A stretch of DNA of 64,000 nucleotides from Pseudomonas guariconensis (GCF_015680235.1 NZ_JADLJL010000003.1:124001-188000); one strand, 5' to 3'; positions 9,838-17,466 are shown, numbered from the stretch's first letter. Numbers and translations: made by a program. Notes: generated by a model not told the origin, from the sequence alone.

Positions 9838-10031
9838 CTGCTGGGCTGCTATGCAGCCCAATCGCGGGACAAGCCCGCTCCCACACCCAAGGGAGGCGCT
9901 GTACCTGCGGGAGCTGACTTGCCGGCGATGGGGCTGCCTTGCAGCCCAATCGCAGGACACCCCCACATCCAAACACGGCGTTGTACTTGTAGGAGCGGGC
10001 TTGTCCCGCGATTGGGGCGCAAAGCGCCCCC
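9838..10031. repeat. REP cluster of three copies
   Basis: At least three REP-like palindromes occur in a row: GCGGGACAAGCCCGCTCCCAC, a degenerate copy around 9918-9960, and GGAGCGGGCTTGTCCCGCGA. Each is accompanied by a short GC palindrome such as GGGCTGCTATGCAGCCC. They fill the space between the chemoreceptor and the convergent SRAP gene. No gene is seen in this stretch. Confidence 0.8.
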
Positions 10032-10032
10032 A

Positions 10033-10653
10033 TCAAGCGGGAGTCAGGCACTCCGGTCCATCGAGCTTCGGATCGTTGACGAAATGCGCCAGCGCCCGCT
10101 CGCGCAATGCCGCGGGCCGACTGGCCAACAGCTCGTGCAAGCGCGCCAGCGGTGTATCTGGGTCGAGCCAGGCCGCTTGCCCCGCCTCGTCGAGGATCAA
10201 CGGCCGGCGCTGGTTCATCGCCGCCTGGGTCACCACAGCGCAACTCAGCCACACCTGATCCTGCACCGGATACGCCTCCCATACCCCGGCGAAGAACAGC
10301 GATGCCCCCTCCCCCGGCGTAAGCCAGTACGGGCGCTTGCGCACGTTGCCGCGCCATTCGTAGAAGCCGTTGGCCGGCATCAGACAGCGTCGCTGGCGAA
10401 AGGCGTCGCGGAACATCGGCTGCTCGGCCAAGGTTTCGGCGCGGGCCTGGGCCGGGGTGCGGGAAAGGTCGGTGAGCCACGCCGGCGTCAGCCCCCAGCG
10501 CGCCCGGGCTAGCTGCAGCTGGCCGTCGAGCTGGCGCTGGATCAGCACCGAAGCGCCTGGGGCGATGTTCCATTGCGCCTGCTGGTCGGCGGGGTAGCCC
10601 GGCAAGGCGGCAAAGGCCGCAGACCAGCGAAACAGGGCGTAGCGTCCACACAT
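10033..10653 (-). CDS. SRAP (YedK/HMCES-like) domain protein with altered active site
   Basis: This 206-residue protein belongs to the SOS response-associated peptidase family, whose members form a DNA-protein crosslink with abasic sites in single-stranded DNA through Cys2. Cys2 is present in MCGRY, and NIAPG, RWGLTP and GFYEW (Glu99) are conserved. Two other catalytic positions differ from E. coli YedK as I recall it. Asn75 of NARxET is Gln69 here (QARAET), and His160 of IHDRRP is Asn147 here (MNQRRP). Crosslinking may persist while the reversal chemistry, which needs the His and Glu, may be changed. The gene lies next to small DUF2007 and CPXCG genes on the same strand. Confidence 0.9.
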   Translation of the reverse strand: MCGRYALFRWSAAFAALPGYPADQQAQWNIAPGASVLIQRQLDGQLQLARARWGLTPAWLTDLSRTPAQARAETLAEQPMFRDAFRQRRCLMPANGFYEWRGNVRKRPYWLTPGEGASLFFAGVWEAYPVQDQVWLSCAVVTQAAMNQRRPLILDEAGQAAWLDPDTPLARLHELLASRPAALRERALAHFVNDPKLDGPECLTPA

Positions 10654-10666
10654 GGCGATAAAAAAC

Positions 10667-10927
10667 TCAACAGATCAGGGTTCCGGGATAACTCTCCGGT
10701 TCGTCGCCGGCAAGTGGCAGGGCGGCATTGTACGCATCGATCAGCTGCCGTGCGTACCCGGCCTGTTCATCGGGCACCGCCAGGCCCAGCAACCCCTGCA
10801 TCGGCAATTCACCCACGCCGCCGACCAGGTCGCGCCCCACCAGGTGCACTTCGACGCCTTCGCTGGCGAGCATGCCCACCAACAATTGCGCCTCCATCAG
10901 GCTTTCCGGCTCGTAGATCCTTTTCAT
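10667..10927 (-). CDS. DUF2007 domain protein
   Basis: This 86-residue cytoplasmic protein (MKRIYEPESLMEAQLLVGML) matches the DUF2007 family, described only as putative signal-transducing and resembling a small ferredoxin-like fold. The ATG at 10927 is preferred over the TTG one codon upstream. It shares one base with the stop codon of the CPXCG gene (TGATG), so the two are translationally coupled. The function is unknown. Confidence 0.82.
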   Translation of the reverse strand: MKRIYEPESLMEAQLLVGMLASEGVEVHLVGRDLVGGVGELPMQGLLGLAVPDEQAGYARQLIDAYNAALPLAGDEPESYPGTLIC

Positions 10928-11112
10928 CAAGCGTCATCCTCGCGTCGTGCTTCGAGCATCCATTCGTCACCATGCACCTGCAGAATGAACACGATGGGCT
11001 GGCAACAGACCTGGCAGTCCTCGGTATAGACCTGGTCGCCACCGGAAATGTCCACGGTGGTCTCCACCGTTTCGCCGCAATAGGGACAACGATAGAAGTC
11101 GATCTCCAGCAT
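10927..11112 (-). CDS. CPXCG motif-containing zinc-ribbon protein
   Basis: This 61-residue protein carries CPYC at residues 9-12 and CQVC at 33-36, the four cysteines of a small zinc ribbon. The conserved family is named for its CPxCG motif and is common in pseudomonads and other gammaproteobacteria, without a known function. It overlaps the DUF2007 start downstream. The likely promoter is shared divergently with the acyltransferase gene. Confidence 0.85.
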   Translation of the reverse strand: MLEIDFYRCPYCGETVETTVDISGGDQVYTEDCQVCCQPIVFILQVHGDEWMLEARREDDA

Positions 11113-11233
11113 CGCGGCCTCCGCGCTGACTTATGCGTATAATTGCCGGTCTGTTTACAGGGCCTGCGTGTGTCCGAGCCGTTTTTCGGGCCCCACCCCT
11201 ACTTATTACCCTAGCCGTTTCCAACAAGAGAGC

Positions 11234-12403
11234 ATGATGGGCGAATTCGATGCCATCCGACCGTACGACGACGCTGAGGTGCCTGCTGTCCTGGCACGCC
11301 TGCTCAGCGACCCGGCATTCCTGGATATCCTCACCCACTTCCGCTTCCCGCGCGCGGCCGGTGCCTTCGGCTGGCTGCTCAAGCCGCTGATCGCCCGCCG
11401 CCTGCGCAAGGAGTTCGCCGGCGTCAAATGCGTCTCGACCCTGCAGGACAAGGTCGAGTACTACGTCGACCAGACCATCGAGCGGGCCACCGACGGCGTG
11501 ACCTATTCGGGCGTCGAACAGCTCAAGTCGGGCGCCGCCTACCTGTTCCTGGCCAACCACCGGGACATCGTCATGGACCCGGCCTTCGTCAACTACGCGG
11601 TGTACCACGCCGGCCTGCCGACGCCACGCATCGCCATCGGCGACAACCTGCTACAAAAGCCCTTCGTCAGCGACATGATGCGCCTGAACAAGAGCTTCAT
11701 CGTGCATCGCTCGCTGAGCGGTCGCCGGGAGAAGCTGGCCGCCTACCAGCTGTTGTCGGCCTACATCAACCACTCGATACGCAACGATTGTGTATCGATC
11801 TGGATCGCCCAGGCCGAAGGGCGGGCCAAGGACGGCGACGACCGTACCGATTCGGCGATCCTCAAGATGTTCCACATGAGCCGCAAGGACGAGCCGTTCG
11901 GCGCAGTGATCCAGGGCCTGAACCTGATCCCGGTGTCGATCAGCTACGAGTACGACCCCTGCGACCTGGCCAAGGCCCGGGAGTTGTACATCCGCGCCAC
12001 CACCGGCACCTACAAGAAGGCGCCCGGCGAAGACGATAACAGCATTGCCCAGGGCATCACCGGCTACAAAGGCCGCGTGCACATCAACTTCGCGCCCCCG
12101 GTGACCGAGTACTACGAGGATACCAAGCAACTGGCACAGGAAATCGACCGGCAGATCCTCGGCGGCTACCGCCTGTTTCCGGTACATTACCTGGCATATG
12201 AGATGTGGAGCGAGGCGGACCCGGCCTTGCAGGTGCCGAGTGCGCAGAAGCTGTTCCCGGCCGAGGAGTTGGCCAAGGCCAAGGAAGAATGGCAGCGCCG
12301 CCTGGACGCCTGCCCAACCGAGCAGCAACCGTACCTGGTGCAGCAGTACGCGACGCCGGTACGCAACCAGTATCAGGTCAAGGCACAAAGCCCCGTCGCC
12401 TGA
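11234..12403 (+). CDS. PlsC/PlsB-type acyltransferase (1-acyl-sn-glycerol-3-phosphate acyltransferase-like)
   Basis: This 389-residue protein has the acyltransferase block I LFLANHRDIVMDPAF and a later block IWIAQAEGRAKDG, as in glycerolipid acyltransferases, so it probably acylates a phospholipid precursor at the membrane. The acceptor is not certain. Block I reads H-x5-D rather than the classic H-x4-D; I recall the NHRDIV(L/M)D form from other members of this branch, so this looks like a family trait rather than a defect. The first ATG of an ATGATG pair is chosen, behind an AAGAGAG ribosome binding site. A longer frame upstream lacks family-like sequence. Confidence 0.85.
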   Translation: MMGEFDAIRPYDDAEVPAVLARLLSDPAFLDILTHFRFPRAAGAFGWLLKPLIARRLRKEFAGVKCVSTLQDKVEYYVDQTIERATDGVTYSGVEQLKSGAAYLFLANHRDIVMDPAFVNYAVYHAGLPTPRIAIGDNLLQKPFVSDMMRLNKSFIVHRSLSGRREKLAAYQLLSAYINHSIRNDCVSIWIAQAEGRAKDGDDRTDSAILKMFHMSRKDEPFGAVIQGLNLIPVSISYEYDPCDLAKARELYIRATTGTYKKAPGEDDNSIAQGITGYKGRVHINFAPPVTEYYEDTKQLAQEIDRQILGGYRLFPVHYLAYEMWSEADPALQVPSAQKLFPAEELAKAKEEWQRRLDACPTEQQPYLVQQYATPVRNQYQVKAQSPVA

Positions 12404-12453
12404 CACGCTTGCCGTGGGTGCGGGCTTGCCCGCCCCAGAGGCTTATCGGCTGT

Positions 12454-12714
12454 TCAGATCCAGGTGCTGAACCAGGACAGCAGCAGCGCCATGGCCAGGC
12501 AGGAAAACCCGAGGATGTAGTAATAGCGCGGCACGCGCTGGCCGAAAGTATCGACCATCACCTCGTCACTCACCACACGCTCACGCACCACTGCCTCGCG
12601 CCGCCGGGCACTGTGCAGCAACATGCCGCCTGGGCAGGTGATCAGCAGGGCGAGCAGGTTGATCAACTTGGCTGGATGGGCGGCCAGGAATCCCCAGAGC
12701 ACTTGCAAGGACAT
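12454..12714 (-). CDS. Small membrane protein of unknown function
   Basis: This 86-residue protein has a hydrophobic helix at about 17-34 (KLINLLALLITCPGGMLLHS), a basic loop RRREAVVRERV and a second helix near the C-terminus (YILGFSCLAMALLLSWF). It is therefore a two-span inner-membrane protein. I do not recognise the family. It faces the acyltransferase gene convergently, with a partial REP (GCGGGCTTGCCCGC) at about 12419-12433 between them. Confidence 0.7.
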   Translation of the reverse strand: MSLQVLWGFLAAHPAKLINLLALLITCPGGMLLHSARRREAVVRERVVSDEVMVDTFGQRVPRYYYILGFSCLAMALLLSWFSTWI

Positions 12715-12817
12715 CGCAACAACCTCGGTAATCTGAAAGAACGACAGCGGAGGCCGGCATTCTACCCAAGCCCGCCCCTGGCGCTCGGGTTTTGCGACCA
12801 GCTGTCATTAATTTCAT

Positions 12818-12835
12818 CTGTCACACGCTCGTCAT
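12818..12835 (+). promoter_or_regulatory. Possible Pho box
   Basis: CTGTCAC-N4-TCGTCAT gives two PhoB half-sites 11 bases apart upstream of the 68-residue gene at 12881. The second half-site matches the CTGTCAT consensus at only five of seven positions, and the expected -10 region is poor. An additional CTGTCAT lies just upstream at 12802-12808. The assignment is tentative. Confidence 0.35.
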
Positions 12836-12880
12836 GAGGAGACGCCACTCTGTCGGCCTTTTCTTACAACGGAGCTAGAC

Positions 12881-13087
12881 ATGCTGCACGCCGAAAACCA
12901 GGACCGCCTCTATCTCGTCACCCAGAGCGATGAACAGCAGGCGCTGATCGACGGCTTCGCCATCAACGTCCAGGATCAGCAGTGGCTGGTCTACTGCGCC
13001 TTGGGCGGCCACGCCCACCAGGACCTGCCGGAAGTCGACCCGCGCACCGGCCTTAGCGTGATCGATTTCCACATCGCCGCAGCCTGA
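12881..13087 (+). CDS. Conserved hypothetical protein (68 residues)
   Basis: The short acidic protein MLHAENQDRLYLVTQSDEQQ is soluble, with no signal peptide or membrane helix. Its sequence (DGFAINVQDQQWLVYCALGG) looks like a compact beta-rich domain. I do not recognise a named family, although small proteins of this kind are conserved among pseudomonads. The ATG follows ACGGAGC at a good distance. The region upstream has direct repeats resembling a Pho box. A REP and a strong terminator follow. Confidence 0.75.
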   Translation: MLHAENQDRLYLVTQSDEQQALIDGFAINVQDQQWLVYCALGGHAHQDLPEVDPRTGLSVIDFHIAAA

Positions 13088-13090
13088 CGC

Positions 13091-13140
13091 TCCCGTAGAA
13101 GCGGCCTCGCGCCGCGAAAGAGCTGCAAAGCAGCCCCGAC
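13091..13140. repeat. Single REP
   Basis: One REP copy (GTAGAAGCGGCCTCGCGCCGCGAAAG) with an adjacent GC palindrome lies between the stop of the 68-residue gene and its terminator. Confidence 0.7.
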
Positions 13141-13159
13141 GATCACAGACAGAACGCAC

Positions 13160-13200
13160 AAAAAAGCCCGCCGTCGGATGACCGAGCAGCGGGCTTTTTA
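13160..13200 (+). terminator. Bidirectional intrinsic terminator
   Basis: GCCCGC at 13166-13171 pairs with GCGGGC at 13189-13194, and an internal GTCGG/CCGAG helix extends the hairpin. An A-run lies on the left and a T-run on the right, so it can end transcription from both the gene at 12881 and yajG. Confidence 0.85.
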
Positions 13201-13214
13201 TTGGCGCGTATCGC

Positions 13215-13799
13215 TTACTCGCCCAGCACCTGACCGATGGTCGGGTCCTTGAACAGGCGGGTCAGCGCATCGCTGAGCACGTCACCCACCAGCTTGGTGT
13301 TGGTTTCCTGGTTCGGCGCCATGCCGAAACGCTGGTCCAGGGAGGCGCCGTAGCGGCCGCTGTAGCGGCGGTTGGCGTTGGACACGTCGGCACGGAAGGT
13401 GGCGCCGATGGTGGCTTCGGTCACGTACAGGTTGTCCTTGGGCGACTGATACTTGAGCTCGGCCAGGGTCACGGTCAGTTGCGGGGCGTTGTAGGCGTTA
13501 GGCGTCGGGGTGAAGCCGAGCAGGCGCACCGCCGCTTCGGCCTGGGCCTGCAGCTTGGGCACGATGTCGTTGCCACTGACGCTGATGGTGCTGGTTTCAG
13601 GGTACATGCCACCGCGGGTGCCCAGGGACTGCGAAGCACGCCCGTCGACCACCTTGACCACCACCGGCTGGCCACGACCGACCGGGTTGAGCTGGGCGGT
13701 GAGCTTGGGTTGCGGGCTGAGTTGTTGCGGGCTGTGGGCACAACCGACCAGGCTCAGGCTGGCCACCGCGATCAAACCGAACAACAGTCGTTGCAACAT
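13215..13799 (-). CDS. yajG: YajG family lipoprotein
   Basis: This 194-residue protein has a lipoprotein signal with lipobox SLVGC, so Cys20 is the lipidation site. The mature part (KLTAQLNPVGRGQPVVVKVV, then a YGASLDQRFG segment) matches the YajG family of envelope lipoproteins, whose function is unknown. The length fits E. coli YajG. It appears to be a single-gene unit that ends at the bidirectional terminator. Confidence 0.85.
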   Translation of the reverse strand: MLQRLLFGLIAVASLSLVGCAHSPQQLSPQPKLTAQLNPVGRGQPVVVKVVDGRASQSLGTRGGMYPETSTISVSGNDIVPKLQAQAEAAVRLLGFTPTPNAYNAPQLTVTLAELKYQSPKDNLYVTEATIGATFRADVSNANRRYSGRYGASLDQRFGMAPNQETNTKLVGDVLSDALTRLFKDPTIGQVLGE

Positions 13800-13876
13800 G
13801 CGCGTTTCTCCAGAAAATGCGGCAAAGGCCCACAGTATACCCAGTCGCGCGCGAACCAGTCATCGGAGCGGGCACG

Positions 13877-13894
13877 CTGTCACATTGGTTTCAT
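13877..13894 (+). promoter_or_regulatory. Possible Pho box with spaced -10 element
   Basis: CTGTCAC-N4-GTTTCAT gives two PhoB-type half-sites 11 bases apart. A -10-like TATCCT at 13906-13911 follows after 11 bases, the arrangement expected at PhoB-activated promoters, where the box replaces the -35 element. It would drive the small gene starting at 13944. Confidence 0.45.
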
Positions 13895-13943
13895 GCCTTG
13901 CACCGTATCCTGTGCCCAGACCGAACGAACAGGATCGCTCGCC

Positions 13944-14177
13944 ATGGCCTCGCTCTGGAACCTGCTTTTTCCCCGCCCCCGCCGGAACACCTACGCCCGC
14001 CTCGACGCCGACGGCAGATGCCTTGGTTTCATGCACTGCACCCGGCTACCCGCCAGCAGCGGCTGGGTCCAGGTCAGCGAAGCGCAGCTGGGCTGGCTGG
14101 GCCAACCGCTACCGGCCAGCGCCCGGGTTTGCGCACGCGCAAGCCGTCGCTGGCAGCAACGCACCCTGCCAGCCTGA
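13944..14177 (+). CDS. Small basic hypothetical protein
   Basis: The frame encodes 77 residues beginning MASLWNLLFPRPRRNTYARL, arginine-rich and with several cysteines. The ATG lies 10 bases after AGGA. The open frame extends much further upstream, but that part is antisense to yajG. I do not recognise the family. GC-rich third positions and the possible PhoB-type promoter support it as a gene, but only moderately. Confidence 0.55.
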   Translation: MASLWNLLFPRPRRNTYARLDADGRCLGFMHCTRLPASSGWVQVSEAQLGWLGQPLPASARVCARASRRWQQRTLPA

Positions 14178-14778
14178 CAAACGCAGCAATAAAAAGCCAT
14201 TAAGCGCACCTTTCTGCCCGCGACATCGTTATAATCTCCCCCCGATTATAAGGACGTCTCCTGATCGGGCCCCGCATCGCCGTTGACCACGGCACCTTCG
14301 ACGCTTCGCCCACAGAGAGCCTTCCACTCAGGTCTTGCATCGGCTGTCGTGCCTGCTGTTCCCGGCCTTCGCACTGCATGAACCTGTGGGTTGCCATCGC
14401 GCAGTCCCTTTTGAGGTTCACGTTCCAAAAGAACGTGAAAAAACGGGTTTTTCAAACTTCACAAGAGTGTGGCGAGCAAAATGAACAGTCTGGCATGTGC
14501 AAAAGCGACAGATGCGTCCCGAACAGCCTCGAACAGACGACAACAGCCTTCATCCTCGATGGGGTGCTGAGGCCGGTCCATACCGCACGGCGGATACCTT
14601 GACCATAAGTCGCATTGCCGCACCCGTGGCAAACGGCGTTCAATATGTGAACACCAAGACTGAGTTGGCAGTGTCCGCGGAAGTGGCAAGAACTGCGAAG
14701 AGTCGGACATGGCGATCCTGGCCACCCCAGTGATCCTATGCTGTCAATTAGGTGCTGTAGATTGTGGAGACGCGTTAA
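14178..14778. other. Gene-free region upstream of mqo
   Basis: About 600 bases carry no convincing gene, and the base composition is clearly less GC-rich than the flanks. Two structures stand out. TTATAATC-N7-GATTATAA at 14229-14251 contains a perfect TATAAT. TTCACGTTC-N5-GAACGTGAA at 14417-14439 is followed by an A-run and a second small hairpin with T-run. Together they could bracket a roughly 200-base small RNA, or serve as operators. mqo begins at the right end, with GTGGAGA as its ribosome binding site. Confidence 0.45.
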
Positions 14779-16290
14779 ATGGCGCAGAACGAATCGGTTG
14801 ATGTAGTACTGGTAGGCGCGGGCATCATGAGTGCCACCCTGGCCGTACTGCTCAAGGAACTCGACCCGACGATCAAGCTGGAGGTCGTCGAGGCGATGGA
14901 CTCCGGTGCCGCGGAAAGTTCCAACCCTTGGAACAACGCAGGGACGGGCCATGCTGGCCTGTGCGAGCTGAACTATACGCCCCAGGCCGCCGATGGCAGC
15001 ATCGACATCAAGAAGGCCGTGCACATCAATACCCAGTTCGAGGTGTCCCGCCAGTTCTGGGCCTACCTCATTCGCAAGGGCGGCTTCGGCTCACCGCGCG
15101 CCTTCATCAACCCGGTGCCGCACCTGAGCTACGTCGAAGGCGACAAGGGTGTTGCGTTCCTCAAGAAGCGCTTCGAGCTGCTCAAGCAGCATCACGCCTT
15201 CGCCGAGATGGAATACACCGAAGACAAGGCCGTGATGAACGAGTGGATGCCGCTGATGATGCCAGGCCGCCCGGCCGACCAGCACATCGCCGCCACCCGC
15301 GTGATCAAGGGTACCGACGTCAACTTCGGCGCCCTGACCAACAAGCTGCTCAAGCAACTGGGCAACAGCCCGGACGCTCAGGTCAAGTACAGCAAGAAGG
15401 TCGTCGGCCTGCGTCGCAACGGCAGCGGCTGGACCGTCAGCATCAAGGACGTCAACAGCGGCGGTAGCCGTGAAGTCGACGCCCGCTTCGTGTTCCTCGG
15501 CGCCGGCGGCGCGGCCCTGCCGCTGCTGCAGATGTCCGGCATCCCCGAGAGCAAGGGCTTCGGCGGCTTCCCGGTCAGCGGCCAGTGGCTGCGCTGCGAC
15601 AACCCGGAAATCGTCAAGCAGCACCAGGCCAAGGTCTACAGCCAGGCCGCGGTCGGCGCACCGCCCATGTCGGTCCCGCACCTCGACACCCGCGTAGTGG
15701 ACGGCAAGAAGTCCCTGTTGTTCGGCCCGTACGCAGGCTTCACCACCAAGTTCCTCAAGCATGGCTCCCTGCTCGACCTGCCGCTGTCGGTGCGCATGGG
15801 CAACATCGGCCCGATGCTGGCCGTGGCCCGCGACAACATGGACCTGACCAAGTACCTGGTCAGCGAAGTGATGCAGTCGATGGAACAGCGCCTGGAGTCC
15901 CTGCGCCGCTTCTACCCTGAAGCCAAGGCAGAGGACTGGCGCCTGGAAGTCGCCGGCCAGCGCGTGCAGATCATCAAGAAGGACCCGAAGAAAGGCGGTA
16001 TCCTGCAGTTCGGTACCGAACTGGTCGCGGCCCAGGATGGCAGCCTCGCGGCGCTGCTCGGCGCCTCGCCAGGGGCCTCGGTGACCGTGTCGATCATGCT
16101 CGAGCTGATCGAACGCTGCTTCCCCGAGCAGGCCAAGGGTGCCTGGGCCGCCAAGCTCAAGGAGATCTTCCCGGCCCGCGAAAAGGTCCTGGCCACCGAC
16201 GCTGCGCTCTATCACAAGATCAGCGCGCAGAACGACGAAGCGCTGGAAATGGTCGAGGACAGCAGCCCGGCGCAGCAAAACTACGCCTGA
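14779..16290 (+). CDS. mqo: Malate:quinone oxidoreductase
   Basis: Mqo is a peripheral membrane FAD enzyme that oxidises malate to oxaloacetate and passes electrons to the quinone pool, replacing or adding to malate dehydrogenase in the TCA cycle. The protein has 503 residues, the usual length. The FAD-binding loop [11 protein letters not shown] lies at 12-22, and [20 protein letters not shown] is a conserved Mqo block. Pseudomonads carry several mqo paralogues, so this is one of them. Its intrinsic terminator just downstream is interrupted by a MITE-like insertion. Confidence 0.95.
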   Translation: MAQNESVDVVLVGAGIMSATLAVLLKELDPTIKLEVVEAMDSGAAESSNPWNNAGTGHAGLCELNYTPQAADGSIDIKKAVHINTQFEVSRQFWAYLIRKGGFGSPRAFINPVPHLSYVEGDKGVAFLKKRFELLKQHHAFAEMEYTEDKAVMNEWMPLMMPGRPADQHIAATRVIKGTDVNFGALTNKLLKQLGNSPDAQVKYSKKVVGLRRNGSGWTVSIKDVNSGGSREVDARFVFLGAGGAALPLLQMSGIPESKGFGGFPVSGQWLRCDNPEIVKQHQAKVYSQAAVGAPPMSVPHLDTRVVDGKKSLLFGPYAGFTTKFLKHGSLLDLPLSVRMGNIGPMLAVARDNMDLTKYLVSEVMQSMEQRLESLRRFYPEAKAEDWRLEVAGQRVQIIKKDPKKGGILQFGTELVAAQDGSLAALLGASPGASVTVSIMLELIERCFPEQAKGAWAAKLKEIFPAREKVLATDAALYHKISAQNDEALEMVEDSSPAQQNYA

Positions 16291-16304
16291 GTCTGCCTGT
16301 AACG

Positions 16305-16512
16305 AAAAAACGCCCTTCGGGGTAATGCCAGTCAGTTAAGCCTTATCGGCTGCACTTGGGGCTGCTACGCAGCCCATCGCCGGCAAGCCGGCTCCCACAG
16401 GGACAGCACTGCCCTCAAGGCTGACGCGTTACTTGTGGGAGCCGGCTTGCCGGCGATGGGTGTGCAGCGCCCCGTATCCTTAACTGACAGGCATTACCCT
16501 TCGGGCGTTTTT
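16305..16512 (+). terminator. mqo intrinsic terminator split by an insertion
   Basis: The flanks AAAAAACGCCC (left) and GGGCGTTTTTTT (right) would form a perfect A-tailed, T-tailed hairpin with loop TTC if the 176-base element and one 8-base duplication were removed. In the present sequence the arms can still pair at the base of a very long hairpin that includes the inserted element. Confidence 0.75.
16322..16497. mobile_element. MITE-like element with IS4-type ends, carrying a REP pair
   Basis: The 176-base element has terminal inverted repeats GTAATGCCAGTCAGTTAAG (left) and GTAATGCCTGTCAGTTAAG (right, complement), matching at 18 of 19 positions. It is flanked by the direct repeat CCTTCGGG at 16314-16321 and 16498-16505. 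There is no coding capacity. The ends resemble those of E. coli IS4 as I remember them (TAATGCC..TCAGTTAAGG), suggesting mobilisation by an IS4-family transposase encoded elsewhere. The interior is an inverted REP pair built around CCCATCGCCGGCAAGCCGG. Confidence 0.75.
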
Positions 16513-16531
16513 TTGTGCCTGGTGTATCGGT

Positions 16532-16620
16532 GTCGGCCCTATCGCGGGGCAAGCCCCACAGAGCAACGCATAACGATTTTGCAGGTCCTTGTGGGAGCGG
16601 GCTTGCCCCGCGATAGGCCG
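16532..16620. repeat. REPIN (inverted REP pair with spacer)
   Basis: CCTATCGCGGGGCAAGCCCC on the left and GGAGCGGGCTTGCCCCGCGA on the right enclose a spacer with AACGCATAACGATTTTGCAG. A very similar spacer occurs in the repeat at 52450-52572. Confidence 0.85.
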
Positions 16621-16635
16621 GTACAGGCCTACCTC

Positions 16636-16926
16636 TTAACTGCGGGCTTTATCGATGATCTCGATGTACTCGGCCGCATTGCGCTGGTCGGCAATCAGCT
16701 GGACGAAGGTCTTGCCCTGCTCGTCCTTGCCGTCCAGGTCCAGGCCAGCCTCAACGAAGAAGCCGACGAAGCGCTCGAAGTCGTCGACGCGCAGGCCACG
16801 GTAGGCCTTGATCAGCTTGTGCAGCGAAGGCGAAGTCTGTCCGTCGGCCGGCTCGAACCGAAGGAACGTCTTGACGTAGTCGTCGCTGATCTCGTCACCA
16901 ATCACCTGCTTCTTGTCTTTACGCAT
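16636..16926 (-). CDS. PA4642-family conserved hypothetical protein
   Basis: The 96-residue protein MRKDKKQVIGDEISDDYVKT is soluble, acidic and mostly helical in character. It resembles the PA4642 family of pseudomonads, of unknown function. The ATG at 16926 is preferred because GGAG lies at good spacing upstream and the family begins with MRKDKK. A longer frame upstream exists but adds no family-like residues. Confidence 0.8.
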   Translation of the reverse strand: MRKDKKQVIGDEISDDYVKTFLRFEPADGQTSPSLHKLIKAYRGLRVDDFERFVGFFVEAGLDLDGKDEQGKTFVQLIADQRNAAEYIEIIDKARS

Positions 16927-16995
16927 TGCCGACTCCAAGTGGACCATCACGGACATTTCAAAGGCCGGCAGTGTACCCCTCGTGGCCCACGGGCC

Positions 16996-17466
16996 TCAAC
17001 GCGTACGTACGGTGCCGGTGTGCAGGTCGGCCCACACGTGGCCGTTGGGGTAGGTGAGAAACTGCACGTACAGGGTTTCGTTGCGCAGCAGATCCATGAT
17101 CACGCGGTAGTTGGCCATCGGGTAGCTCAAAGTCAGGGTCCGTGTTTTCTCGTCGAAGGCTGGCTTCTTCAGGCTCTTGCCACCCTCTCCATCGAAATTG
17201 ACCAGCACCTGGCTAATGGTCGCCCCCTTGCTCAGCGGCTTGCCCTTCAGGCGCAGCAGCAGCGAGGAGGTGATCGGGATGGGTTGCTGGTCGGACTGAC
17301 GCTGGATACCGGCCACCACCGAATAGTCGGTCACCTGCAGCAACTGCTGGGCCGAAGGGGCTTGCTGGCGCAAGGCCAGGTCGTCGGGGGGCAGGAACTG
17401 GCCATGCAGCGGCGCCGCGGACAGCGGTAGGCTCACCGCCAGCAGGAAAGGAAGAATCGCACGCAT
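16996..17466 (-). CDS. Putative periplasmic protein of unknown function
   Basis: The protein has 156 residues with a signal peptide MRAILPFLLAVSLPLSAAPL, probably cut after SAA or LHG. The mature part contains VLVNFDGEGGKSLKKPAFDE and LLRNETLYVQFLTYPNGHVW, suggesting a beta-rich periplasmic domain. The start follows AGGAG. I do not recognise the family, and it shows no cysteine lipobox. Confidence 0.72.
   Translation of the reverse strand: MRAILPFLLAVSLPLSAAPLHGQFLPPDDLALRQQAPSAQQLLQVTDYSVVAGIQRQSDQQPIPITSSLLLRLKGKPLSKGATISQVLVNFDGEGGKSLKKPAFDEKTRTLTLSYPMANYRVIMDLLRNETLYVQFLTYPNGHVWADLHTGTVRTR

Noticed and set aside
11530..11600. Acyltransferase motif H-x5-D considered as a damaged H-x4-D active site
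   Set aside because: The NHRDIVMD form with surrounding sequence intact is, as far as I recall, normal in this branch, and the gene shows no other sign of decay.
14378..14602. Possible 74-codon gene (MNLWVAIAQSLLRF...)
   Set aside because: It has no ribosome binding site, crosses two hairpins, shows untypical codon use and resembles nothing I know; the region was left as non-coding.
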